This document shows, piece by piece, positions 8,574 to 17,813 of a stretch of 37,470 nt of DNA. The DNA comes from Methanohalophilus euhalobius (lineage in GTDB: Archaea; Halobacteriota; Methanosarcinia; Methanosarcinales; Methanosarcinaceae). Position numbers and translations under genes: made by a program. The stretch is from the NCBI RefSeq assembly GCF_900215215.1, contig NZ_OBDR01000015.1, forward strand, positions 1 through 37,470. Reading direction: 5' to 3'. The number at the start of each line of letters is the position of its first letter. The first letter of the stretch is position 1. The notes under the pieces are model-generated. The model was given only the letters and a program-made list of their open reading frames with translations, did not search any database and was not told where the DNA came from.

Positions 8574-9428
8574 TTATACTACCTCCTTTTTGTTGGAAAC
8601 AAGAGATGCGGCAAGCATTATGGCCAGAGTATAATGGCCTCCCGCCCGGGATGTATCAATAAACACATGTTTATCCAGTAGGACGGGTGCCCCTATTCCA
8701 TTGCCTCCACCCAGAAATACAAGTGAACGGAAGATAAGATTACCTGATATGCCATCCGGGGCAAGGATGAAGTTAGATTTCCTGATGGCATCCTCTATAA
8801 GTATCGTGTAATGTTTTGCATCGATTCCTGCATCGTTTAACCGGTTTGCCAGGAAATCCGCATCTGCCAGGGTGCGATCCACACGTTCGTCACGGCCAAG
8901 ATCCCCCATACGCCCTCCCGACAGGATGCCAATTTCAGGCTCAATACCAAACCTGCGGATATAGGCAGCACTTCTTTGTACAAGTTCGATTTTATCGGAA
9001 AGAGAGTGGCCTTCATCAATACCCACAGGTGCAAGGAAAAAAGGATTATTGTCATGAGTTAGCAGGAAAGCAACCCTGTATAATTTCTCGATGCCGAGTA
9101 CCTCTTTGAGGTGAGACAGGGTACCCGAGGCTTTTGCCGTGCCTCTCACAGCCGCATCAACATCCCCGGATGCAAGCAGACTGCCGAGAACTTTTTCCGG
9201 TTGTGGGGTATCGATCACTTCAAGGTTTGTCCCGATTGCCGATATCTCACGCTGGTTGCCTATAAGAACCACCCTGGCATAACCTTCAACCTGAGCTTTT
9301 TCTGCACTCTGGATCAATTTGGGGGTGGGATTGCGCACACCCAGTGCAACCCGGGGACAATTATCAAGAGCCCTCGTACGTATGATATCCAGCAATCCGT
9401 CTGTCTTTTTCTGCATGGGCACCCTCAT
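8574..9428 (-). CDS. mtxX: MtxX, methanogenesis marker protein 4 (phosphotransacetylase-like)
   Basis: A 284-residue protein matching MtxX (methanogenesis marker 4), a methanogen family related to phosphate acetyl/butyryltransferases. Visible motifs are RVALGVRNPTPKLIQSAEKAQ, VDAAVRGTAKASGTLSHLKEV, VGIDEGHSLSDKIELV, IGILSGGRMGDLGRDERVDRT and LAPDGISGNLIFRSLVFLGGG. Its biochemical role is not established. Genetic association with mtxA and mtxH suggests a part in the same C1-transfer reaction, or in loading or editing it. It is the first gene of the three-gene operon and is divergent from rfcL. ATG 9428 is followed by a second in-frame ATG at 9416 that could also be used. Confidence 0.83.
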   Translation of the reverse strand: MRVPMQKKTDGLLDIIRTRALDNCPRVALGVRNPTPKLIQSAEKAQVEGYARVVLIGNQREISAIGTNLEVIDTPQPEKVLGSLLASGDVDAAVRGTAKASGTLSHLKEVLGIEKLYRVAFLLTHDNNPFFLAPVGIDEGHSLSDKIELVQRSAAYIRRFGIEPEIGILSGGRMGDLGRDERVDRTLADADFLANRLNDAGIDAKHYTILIEDAIRKSNFILAPDGISGNLIFRSLVFLGGGNGIGAPVLLDKHVFIDTSRAGGHYTLAIMLAASLVSNKKEVV

Positions 9429-9504
9429 TAATAGGCAAAGTTAAACAATCAACAAACAACACAATTATTAATTAGTTTTCGCTTTAATATAGGTGAGGTC
9501 ACAG

Positions 9505-10974
9505 ATGACAATAGCGCAAGATTGGGCAGAAAAATACCGTCCTGCCAAACTGGCAGATGTTGTGGGGAACAATAAGCCCCTGCAGGCCCTCCGTGACTGG
9601 AAAGAAGAATGGGAGCATGGAGTTCCTGAAAAAAAAGCAGTCATATTGAGTGGGCCTGCCGGTGTTGGAAAGACATCCGCTGCTCATGCACTGGGAAATG
9701 AGACGGGTTGGGAAATTATAGAAATGAATGCCAGTGACCAGCGGACTGCCGGGATTATCGAGAAGGTGGCGGGTTCTGCCTCACGCATGAGTACACTTAC
9801 AGGGATACAAAAGCGCCTCATAATACTGGATGAAGCAGATAATATGCACGGCTCGGCCGACAGGGGAGGAACCGGGGCCATTACGAATGTGATCAAGAAA
9901 TCCAATCAACCTATTATACTCATTGCCAATGACCTGTATGCCCTCTCATCAACTCTGCGTTCTCATTGTGTGAATATAAAATTCAATCCCATTCCCCAGC
10001 GCTCCATTCTGTCTGCACTGAAAAAGATATGCAAAATGGAAGGGATAATATGTGGTACAGGCGTGCTGGAGAAAATCGCTGAAAATACAGGCGGTGATCT
10101 AAGAAGTGCCATAAAAGATTTGCAGGCAACAGCAACCGATAAAAAAGAGATAGAAGTTGTGGATGTAACAACAGCCGAAAGGGATACAAAAGAATCTATT
10201 TTCAAAGTACTTACCAAAGTTTTCAAGGGCATGGACCCTGTTGAAGCCTACAGGGCTACTTTTTCCCTGGACGAAACACCTGAAGACCTTATTCAGTGGG
10301 TGGACGAGAACCTCCCCAACCAGTATCTGGACAAGGATGAAACACTAAGTGAAGATTTAACTGTCGCCTACCATAATCTTTCAAGAGCTGACACATATCT
10401 TGGCAGGGTACGATTGCGGCAGAACTACGGGCTCTGGAGATATGCAGGATTTCTGTTAAGCGGAGGAACGGCAATGGCAAAGAAGCATTCCCATTCCGGT
10501 TTCCGCAAGTTACAACCCCCTTCCATGTGGAGACGTATGGGCCAACTGCGCTCCAAAAGAAACATGAGGGATAACATAGCTGCAAAGGTGGGATTACATT
10601 GCAATGAACCAATCAGGGATTGCCGTATAGACCTGCTTCGAATGTACGGGCTTTTACTCAAAAACGAGGACTATGCAGTTGATGCAGCATATTCTCTTGA
10701 ACTCGATGTAGAGGAGATAGCCTACCTGACGGAAAGCAAAAGGGTGACAAAGAAAATCCAGAAAATCTATGATGCTTCCCGGGAAATGATGCATGAAAAG
10801 GAAGATGAAGATATCGACATATTCATGCATGCTCCTGAAAAAGACAAGGGACAGTCGACCCTTGATTCCATGTTTTCAGCAGAAAAAGACCCTGCAGAAG
10901 AAAATCAAATGGGAGGAAAGGAAAAGGATAATCCAAAACCTGCCAAATCCCAGAAGACTCTTTTCGATTTTTAA
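9505..10974 (+). CDS. rfcL: Replication factor C large subunit
   Basis: The large subunit of the archaeal clamp loader, an AAA+ ATPase that with RfcS loads PCNA onto primed DNA. About 489 residues. The N-terminus WAEKYRPAKLADVVGN is typical, Walker A is GPAGVGKTSAAHALG, Walker B is LIILDEADNMHG, and the sensor region is ALSSTLRSHCVNI. A helical collar follows and an acidic, lysine-rich tail. The protein ends in QKTLFDF, a PIP box for PCNA binding. A GTG at 9493 is in frame, but the GGTGAGGT at 9492-9499 is a ribosome site well spaced for ATG 9505, so I use the latter. pcn lies about 13 kb downstream in the window. Confidence 0.95.
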   Translation: MTIAQDWAEKYRPAKLADVVGNNKPLQALRDWKEEWEHGVPEKKAVILSGPAGVGKTSAAHALGNETGWEIIEMNASDQRTAGIIEKVAGSASRMSTLTGIQKRLIILDEADNMHGSADRGGTGAITNVIKKSNQPIILIANDLYALSSTLRSHCVNIKFNPIPQRSILSALKKICKMEGIICGTGVLEKIAENTGGDLRSAIKDLQATATDKKEIEVVDVTTAERDTKESIFKVLTKVFKGMDPVEAYRATFSLDETPEDLIQWVDENLPNQYLDKDETLSEDLTVAYHNLSRADTYLGRVRLRQNYGLWRYAGFLLSGGTAMAKKHSHSGFRKLQPPSMWRRMGQLRSKRNMRDNIAAKVGLHCNEPIRDCRIDLLRMYGLLLKNEDYAVDAAYSLELDVEEIAYLTESKRVTKKIQKIYDASREMMHEKEDEDIDIFMHAPEKDKGQSTLDSMFSAEKDPAEENQMGGKEKDNPKPAKSQKTLFDF

Positions 10975-11036
10975 ACCATATTTGCGATAGCCATTTATCT
11001 TCCAACCACCTAATTTTCCCCTAAGGGTTGAAAGAA

Positions 11037-12380
11037 ATGGCCAGAGAATATGATATTATAATCATTGGGACAGGTGTAGCAGGTACCGTTTGTGCGAACA
11101 AGGCAGCTGCGGCAGGAATGAAGATCGCAATTACAGATATCAGAGAATATGGCGGGACATGTGCACTTCGGGGATGTGTGCCAAAAAAAGTACTTGTGGG
11201 TGTTGCAGAAACCGTTGAACAGGTTAATCGTTTCAACAAACTGGGGATCATGCCACAATCTTCCGTAGACTGGAGCAAGTTAATGGAATATAAGCAAACG
11301 TTTGTGGAAAAATTCCCCGCCAACAAGGAAGAAAAGTTCAAAAATATGGATGTTGAGACCTATCATGGCGGGGCAAAGTTTGTTTCCCAAAATGAAGTCA
11401 AGATAGCAGATACAGTCCTCAAGGGCAAACACATTTTGATTGCATCCGGCTCAGTACCCCGAAAAATCGGAATCAAGGGAGAAGAACATCTGATTACAAG
11501 TGAACAATTTCTCAATCTCGATGAATTGCCCAGTAGAATTGTTTTTGTGGGTGGTGGCTATATTTCGTTCGAATTTGCCCATATCGCTGCCCGGGCGGGA
11601 AGCCAGGTAACTATCTTACAAAGAAGTGAAGTGCTCAAACATTTTGACAGGGACATGGTCAAATTACTGGTAAAAGCTTCCGAAGAAGCCGGCATAAATG
11701 TCAATACCGGTGTCTCTGTCAGTTCTGTTGAAAGTACTTCAGCAGGATATACTGTGAATACCAGGGACAGTGAGGGCAAAGAATCCCGGATTGAATGTGA
11801 CCTGGTTGTCAACGGTTCCGGCAGGGTTGCAGCCCTTGAAGGAATGGAACTTGAAAAGGGGAATGTTGAAACCAAAGACGGATTCGTGGAGACAAATGAG
11901 TACATGCAAAGTGTCTCCAATCCTTATGTATATGCAGCCGGCGATTGTGTAAAGCCGGGAGCTCCTTTAACCCCTGTTGCAAGTCTGCAGGGAACTACTG
12001 CAGCAGACAATATAATAAAAGGAAATGTCAAGACAGTGGATTATACCGGCATTCCTTCCACAGTATTTACCCTTCCTCCTCTCTCAAGTGTAGGTGTTAG
12101 TCTGTCCGAATCTACTGAAAAGTATGAAGTCCTGATCCATGACCGCAGCCATTGGTATAACAGCAGGCGCCTGTCGGAAAACTATGCAGCCTCAAAGGTC
12201 ATCATAGAAAAAGATAGCCAAACAATTGCAGGCGCCCACCTACTGGGGTCTCATTCAGAAGAAGTGATTAATCTCTTTGCAATGGCAATAAGGCTCGGAT
12301 TGACGCTCTCTGAATTCAAGAGAGTGGTTTATGTGTTCCCCACAGTCAGTTCAGAAATCCAGTCCATGATACGTAAATAA
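11037..12380 (+). CDS. FAD-dependent pyridine nucleotide-disulfide oxidoreductase
   Basis: A flavoprotein of about 447 residues of the dihydrolipoamide dehydrogenase/glutathione reductase/mercuric reductase superfamily. The FAD loop is IIIGTGVAGTVCANKAAAAG. The redox-active disulfide is GGTCALRGCVPKK (CX4C). The NAD(P) loop is IVFVGGGYISFEFAHIAARAG, and the second FAD motif is NPYVYAAGDCVKPGAPLTPVA. The C-terminal dimerisation domain ends YVFPTVSSEIQSMI and lacks the usual HAHPT histidine-glutamate motif of lipoamide dehydrogenases, so the substrate is probably a different disulfide or a quinone-like acceptor. A TTG at 11028 is in frame, but AAGGG at 11023-11027 is better spaced for ATG 11037. 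Its stop directly abuts the stop of the convergent ABC gene. Confidence 0.83.
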   Translation: MAREYDIIIIGTGVAGTVCANKAAAAGMKIAITDIREYGGTCALRGCVPKKVLVGVAETVEQVNRFNKLGIMPQSSVDWSKLMEYKQTFVEKFPANKEEKFKNMDVETYHGGAKFVSQNEVKIADTVLKGKHILIASGSVPRKIGIKGEEHLITSEQFLNLDELPSRIVFVGGGYISFEFAHIAARAGSQVTILQRSEVLKHFDRDMVKLLVKASEEAGINVNTGVSVSSVESTSAGYTVNTRDSEGKESRIECDLVVNGSGRVAALEGMELEKGNVETKDGFVETNEYMQSVSNPYVYAAGDCVKPGAPLTPVASLQGTTAADNIIKGNVKTVDYTGIPSTVFTLPPLSSVGVSLSESTEKYEVLIHDRSHWYNSRRLSENYAASKVIIEKDSQTIAGAHLLGSHSEEVINLFAMAIRLGLTLSEFKRVVYVFPTVSSEIQSMIRK

Positions 12381-13175
12381 TCACCAGGCGTGATAGTAAC
12401 CATCCTTAGAGAAAACCTGCACCTGTATTCCAAATATATCAGACAGGTTTTCTGCAGTTAATATTTCATCCGCTGGCCCGTCCCTGTATACCCTTCCTTC
12501 GCTGAGCAGGACCACCCTGTCAATTTCGGGAATCAGATCTTCGAGATTATGTGTCACAAGAATTATGTTTTTACCTTTTGAAGCAATAGTGCGCATGGAC
12601 TGCCTGAAAATATGCCGTGCCCTGATATCTAAGCTGTTTGCAGGTTCATCCAGTATCAGTACATCCGGGTCATGCACAAGTGCCCTGGCAACCAGTAGCC
12701 TGCGAGCCTGTCCGGTTGACATTTCGTTTATGGGACGTGAGGCAAGATGCTCAATACCAAGAAAGCCGAGCACCTCATGAGCCCGCCTTTTCATATCCCC
12801 TGTAATAGTATGATTGCGATACAGGCCTATACTGCTAAAAAAACCAGATACCACCACCTCGATTCCCGGAATATTACGCATGTATTCGTCCTGCAGGTCA
12901 CCGCTGATTATACCCATTTTATTGCGCAACCCAAAAATATCCCAGCGCTCCTTTCCAAATAAGCGGACAATCGTCTTTTCAGAGTGAAGAGGACGTAGAT
13001 CTCCTGTAACCGTTTTGATAAAAGAAGATTTGCCCGCTCCATTAGGACCGATAATCGCAACATTTTCTCCATTTTTAATATTAAGAGAGAAATTGTCCAG
13101 TAATATGTTGCCATTTTTACAAACTGTGACATTCTCCATTTCAATTATCATAGGTTTCGTATTTTTCTTTTTCAT
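12381..13175 (-). CDS. ABC-type ATP-binding protein (COG1119/ModF-like)
   Basis: A stand-alone 264-residue ABC ATPase. Walker A is GPNGAGKSSF, the Q-loop region is MGIISGDLQDEY, the signature is NEMSTGQARRLLVARAL, Walker B is PDVLILDEPANSLD, and the switch histidine is in ILVTHNLEDL. It resembles the single-domain relatives of ModF/PhrA (COG1119) whose role is poorly defined. No permease or binding protein is adjacent, so a transport role is unproven. A TTATATTA box centred about 26 bp before ATG 13175, with no Shine-Dalgarno, suggests a leaderless mRNA. It is divergent from the histidine kinase. Confidence 0.85.
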   Translation of the reverse strand: MKKKNTKPMIIEMENVTVCKNGNILLDNFSLNIKNGENVAIIGPNGAGKSSFIKTVTGDLRPLHSEKTIVRLFGKERWDIFGLRNKMGIISGDLQDEYMRNIPGIEVVVSGFFSSIGLYRNHTITGDMKRRAHEVLGFLGIEHLASRPINEMSTGQARRLLVARALVHDPDVLILDEPANSLDIRARHIFRQSMRTIASKGKNIILVTHNLEDLIPEIDRVVLLSEGRVYRDGPADEILTAENLSDIFGIQVQVFSKDGYYHAW

Positions 13176-13208
13176 GTATTACACGACAGTATTTGGATAA
13201 TATAATAC

Positions 13209-13216
13209 ATATATAA
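13209..13216 (+). promoter_or_regulatory. Likely TATA box region of the histidine kinase gene
   Basis: ATATATAA sits in a very AT-rich divergent intergenic region (about 13195-13230) that must also hold the promoter of the minus-strand ABC gene. Initiation about 25 bp downstream would leave a leader containing GAAGAGG at 13261-13267, the ribosome site for ATG 13272. Confidence 0.4.
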
Positions 13217-13271
13217 CATTAATACATATAATGAAAAGAACAGTTCCTTCTATTCGCATTGAAGAGGCTAT

Positions 13272-15056
13272 ATGAATCAAAATAATACCGATTTTAGGAA
13301 AGACAGTGATATTATCTTTCTAGCAGTGGTAATAGCCGGATTGTATATTATAAGCCTTGATAATTTTCTTTTATTCCATTCACTTGTGGAATTATTCAGC
13401 ATAGTAGTTGCAGTTGCTTTTTTCCTGATAGTCTGGAACCGCAGGAACATTATAGAAAACAATTACATACTGGCTGCAGGGATTGGATACCTTTTCATAG
13501 CCTCGATTGATCTTTTGCATACCTTTGCGTATAAAGGCATGGGTATATTTCCAGGCTATGATACAAATCTACCCACACAGCTGTGGATAGCAGCAAGATA
13601 TCTGGAAAGTTTGATCCTTGTAGTATCATTTTTCCTCATGGGGAAAAAGGTGAAAGCTTCAAATGTGACAACAACCTATCTAATCATCACAACAATCCTG
13701 ATTGTTTCAATTTTTGGCGGATATTTCCCGGATTCTTACATAGAAGGAGCAGGGTTGACTTCTTTTAAAATATACAGTGAATACCTGATCGCTTCTATCC
13801 TGCTAGTAGCACTTACATTACTGCACCAAAAAAGAAGCAACTTCCTCCCTAATGTGTACAAATATCTGGCATTGGCTATTGTTTTTACCATAATTGGAGA
13901 ACTCGCTTTTACATTCTACATAAGCGTGTATGGATTTTCAAACCTTGTGGGACATTTTTTCAAGTTGATTTCCTTTTACCTTATCTACAAGGCAGTAATA
14001 GTTACAAGTCTTGACAAACCCTATGAGATGTTGTTTGGGGAATTGAATCAGGAAAGGAAAAAATATACAGACCTTTTCAGGGCAATGAAAAACGGAGTAG
14101 CTGTTTTTGAGCCGGTTGATAACGGAGAAGACTTCCTTATCAAGGATATAAACCCGGCAGTGGAAAAAATTGAAGGGGTGAAGAAGGAAGATGTCATAGG
14201 GAAAAAAGTAACTTTAACCTTCCCCAATTCCAGAGAAACAGGCTTTTTGGACAACTTAAGGAAGGTATGGAATACCGGCGATCCCATACATACGGAACCC
14301 ATCCATTATTGTGACTCAGAAAGAGAAGGATGGAGGGAAAACGACATCTACAAACTTGCAAACGGAGATGTCGTTGCTGTTTATGAGGATGTTACAGAAA
14401 AAAAGAACACGCAAAGGCAGCAGGCACAGCTCACAAAAGAACTGCAAACCGTCAACCAGATCCTTCGCCATGATATATCCAATGATCTGAGTGCGATTTC
14501 AATGTCTGTAGATATATTCAGGAACAAAAGGGATGATAAATACCTTGACATGATTAAAAGGGCAGTGAAAAAGAGTATTTCCCGGATAAACGAAATGGGA
14601 ATGTTTGAAAAAACACTGGATTTTGAGAAAAAACTCAAACCATTTCAATTAAGTAAGGTTTTTGAAAAGCTACGTGGTAAATATGACTTAAAAATAAGTA
14701 TAGAGGGTGATGCCACAGTCATGGCCGATGAGGTCATATATTCAATTTTTGAAAATCTGATAGAAAATTCAATTAAACATGGAAAAGCAGATATTATTGA
14801 CATAAAGGTGCAAGAGAAAGAAGATGATGTAGAGGTTCGGGTAAGTGATAACGGAACCGGCATACCTGATTCCATAAAAAAGAAGGTTTTTGATGAAGGA
14901 TTTTCCACAGGCAAAGGCGGAATGGGATTATACATTGTCAAGACCACGATGAATCGTTATGGTTCAATACAGGTAGAAGACAATGATCCACATGGGGCTC
15001 GTTTTGTCCTCCGATTTAAAAAATATCCAGGAAAAGAAAATGTCAAATCTGAATAA
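13272..15056 (+). CDS. MASE3-PAS sensor histidine kinase
   Basis: A membrane sensor kinase of 594 residues. About residues 14-245 hold several hydrophobic helices with MASE3-type motifs (SIDLLHTFAYKGMGIFPGYDTN, then LVGHFFKLISFYLIYKAVI). A PAS domain follows (about 265-380; YTDLFRAMKNGVAVFEPVD and a DVTEKK exit). The dimerisation helix contains QILRHDISNDLSAI, with a probable phospho-accepting His. The ATPase domain has the N box ENLIENSIKHG, the G1 box VSDNGTGIPDSI and the G2 box GKGGMGLYIVKTTM. The signal is unknown. No response regulator gene lies in the window, so its partner is elsewhere or absent. Confidence 0.9.
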   Translation: MNQNNTDFRKDSDIIFLAVVIAGLYIISLDNFLLFHSLVELFSIVVAVAFFLIVWNRRNIIENNYILAAGIGYLFIASIDLLHTFAYKGMGIFPGYDTNLPTQLWIAARYLESLILVVSFFLMGKKVKASNVTTTYLIITTILIVSIFGGYFPDSYIEGAGLTSFKIYSEYLIASILLVALTLLHQKRSNFLPNVYKYLALAIVFTIIGELAFTFYISVYGFSNLVGHFFKLISFYLIYKAVIVTSLDKPYEMLFGELNQERKKYTDLFRAMKNGVAVFEPVDNGEDFLIKDINPAVEKIEGVKKEDVIGKKVTLTFPNSRETGFLDNLRKVWNTGDPIHTEPIHYCDSEREGWRENDIYKLANGDVVAVYEDVTEKKNTQRQQAQLTKELQTVNQILRHDISNDLSAISMSVDIFRNKRDDKYLDMIKRAVKKSISRINEMGMFEKTLDFEKKLKPFQLSKVFEKLRGKYDLKISIEGDATVMADEVIYSIFENLIENSIKHGKADIIDIKVQEKEDDVEVRVSDNGTGIPDSIKKKVFDEGFSTGKGGMGLYIVKTTMNRYGSIQVEDNDPHGARFVLRFKKYPGKENVKSE

Positions 15057-15072
15057 TCCATAAATTGTTTTC

Positions 15073-15091
15073 TGGCAGGCATATTCTGCCA
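15073..15091. terminator. Hairpin downstream of the histidine kinase
   Basis: TGGCAG and CTGCCA pair around a 7-nt loop 17 bases after the kinase stop. There is no strong T tract after it, so a role in termination is only possible. Confidence 0.3.
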
Positions 15092-15199
15092 TAGAGAAGT
15101 ATCTTAATATTTATCCATATAAAATAAACTGGCCTACCGAAGAAAAAATATGGAAATTAAAGACCTTAATTTATAAGCTGGATACAACAAAAGTATTCT

Positions 15200-15607
15200 T
15201 CAACGATTACTAATACCTTTTTGCTTGTCAATATCTGAAGCAATGGCTTCCAGTTCATCAAACATACGCTCGGAGTCTTTGCGCATTTCATGTACTGCTG
15301 CCTTCAGGCTTCCTCCTCTTAGATGAAGCAGACGTTTTTCACGGTAAACAAGTCCTGCCTTTACCAAATTCCGCACATGGTGATTAACACGAGAGAGATT
15401 TATGCCAAGGGCCTCAGCTATCATTTCCGATGAAACACGTTCATTCTCGGCAATGTTATCAAGCAAAGTCATTACAATCTGGTTTGCCGTGTTTTCTATG
15501 TCCCTTCCCGAAGACAGACCAAAGCTATTACATAACCAGTATAGATCTTGGTCAGGGTCCTTCTCCCTAGGTTTTTCCAGTTTTACCAGAATAATCTGCT
15601 GGCTCAT
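15200..15607 (-). CDS. ArsR/MarR-like winged-helix transcriptional regulator, divergent from groES
   Basis: A protein of about 135 residues. Its central winged helix reads NQIVMTLLDNIAENERVSSEMIAEALGINLSRVNHHVRNLVKAGLVYREKR and is followed by a wing and a C-terminal helix rich in charged residues (HEMRKDSERMFDELEAIASDIDKQ), probably for dimerisation. The open frame extends upstream to 15676. However, TTTTTATATA at 15631-15640 on the minus strand lies 25-30 bp before ATG 15607, so the mRNA probably starts at or near this ATG, and the extra 23 residues are promoter sequence. Its position head-to-head with groES suggests it may regulate the chaperonin operon or itself; this is an inference. Confidence 0.75.
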   Translation of the reverse strand: MSQQIILVKLEKPREKDPDQDLYWLCNSFGLSSGRDIENTANQIVMTLLDNIAENERVSSEMIAEALGINLSRVNHHVRNLVKAGLVYREKRLLHLRGGSLKAAVHEMRKDSERMFDELEAIASDIDKQKGISNR

Positions 15608-15630
15608 AAAAGATAATAACAGAATACTAG

Positions 15631-15651
15631 TATATAAAAATAACTGAGTTA
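15631..15651 (-). promoter_or_regulatory. Promoter of the wHTH gene with an overlapping palindrome
   Basis: On the minus strand, the perfect palindrome TAACTCAGTTA (15641-15651) is immediately followed by TTTTTATATA (15631-15640), which fits a BRE/TATA position for a leaderless transcript from 15607. The palindrome overlaps the BRE, a place where a repressor would block TFB. It loosely resembles the ACT...AGT arms of the groES palindrome. Confidence 0.45.
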
Positions 15652-15702
15652 TGTAGATATGATGTATACAAAACACATATGAAATGCATAAAATACAAAA
15701 AG

Positions 15703-15713
15703 TTTAAATAATA
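15703..15713 (+). promoter_or_regulatory. TATA box of groES-groEL
   Basis: TTTAAATAATA lies in a very AT-rich stretch. Initiation about 25-28 bp downstream would fall at about 15733-15737, at the edge of the palindrome at 15735-15749. The leader also includes a strong AGGAGG at 15762-15767 before ATG 15775. Confidence 0.6.
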
Positions 15714-15734
15714 TACATACCATTAAGATTCTAT

Positions 15735-15749
15735 ACTGACCGAGTCAGT
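15735..15749. promoter_or_regulatory. Perfect palindrome at the groES transcription start, candidate operator
   Basis: ACTGAC-CGA-GTCAGT is a perfect 6-bp inverted repeat with a 3-bp spacer, placed where transcription of groES should begin. Binding here would block initiation or promoter escape. The adjacent divergent wHTH protein is the natural candidate binder. Confidence 0.5.
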
Positions 15750-15774
15750 CTGAAAATGGTCAGGAGGACAAAGC

Positions 15775-16050
15775 ATGAACATAAAACCAGTTGGAGAAAG
15801 AGTTCTTATCAAACCCATTAAGGAAAAGGAGGTCACTTCCGGTGGAATATACATCCCGGAAAGTGCCCAGAAAGAGAAAAAGGAAGGAAATATTGTAGCC
15901 GTAGGCACATATGAAGACGGTAAAGAATTACCGGTCAAAAAAGGCGACCATATCATCTATGGTGGATTCCAGAGTGATGAAATGGAAATGGACGGAGAGA
16001 AATATCTATTCATAGACTTCAAGGATGTACTTGCAATTATTGAGGAATAA
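15775..16050 (+). CDS. groES: Co-chaperonin GroES (group I)
   Basis: The 10-kDa lid of the bacterial-type chaperonin, 91 residues. The N-terminal strand is NIKPVGERVLIKPI, the mobile loop that docks to GroEL is KEVTSGGIYIPESAQKEKK, and the roof and C-terminal strands include VKKGDHIIYGG and YLFIDFKDVLAIIEE. It caps GroEL during folding of cytoplasmic proteins. It stands 17 bp before groEL and they are surely cotranscribed. Group I chaperonins are bacterial proteins acquired by Methanosarcina-type methanogens, which also have the archaeal thermosome. The start follows a strong AGGAGG. Confidence 0.96.
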   Translation: MNIKPVGERVLIKPIKEKEVTSGGIYIPESAQKEKKEGNIVAVGTYEDGKELPVKKGDHIIYGGFQSDEMEMDGEKYLFIDFKDVLAIIEE

Positions 16051-16067
16051 ATTATCGGGGTATATAA

Positions 16068-17678
<1,611 letters not shown>

Positions 17679-17689
17679 TGGCATAGGGC

Positions 17690-17717
17690 AAGCCCTGCCA
17701 TCTTGCAGGGCTTTTTT
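17690..17717 (+). terminator. Intrinsic-type terminator after groEL
   Basis: AAGCCCTGC and GCAGGGCTT form a 9-bp perfect stem with a 6-nt loop, followed by a run of T to 17717. This is a textbook bacterial-style terminator, notable in an archaeon and in keeping with a transferred groESL segment. It should limit read-through into clpB. Confidence 0.75.
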
Positions 17718-17731
17718 GAGGCTTTACACCC

Positions 17732-17742
17732 GGGGGGGGGGG
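17732..17742 (+). repeat. Homopolymeric G tract (G11)
   Basis: Eleven consecutive G follow CACCC, between the groEL terminator and the clpB leader. Such a run is very unlikely by chance at this base composition. It could vary in length by slippage, or be an assembly artefact. Confidence 0.8.
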
Positions 17743-17813
17743 AGAATGTCTTCAAAAAAACACTCCAAAAGTATAAAGCCCTGAAACATTGAATTTAATG
17801 AGGGAGGATAATT

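Noticed and set aside
7865-8662. A 265-codon plus-strand frame opposite mtxH and mtxA
   Set aside because: A shadow frame; the opposite strand encodes convincing MtxH and MtxA with ribosome sites.
15608-15676. N-terminal extension of the wHTH regulator (MFCIHHIYITQLFLYTS...)
   Set aside because: It is translated promoter sequence: a TATA box and palindrome lie in it at the right distance for initiation at ATG 15607.
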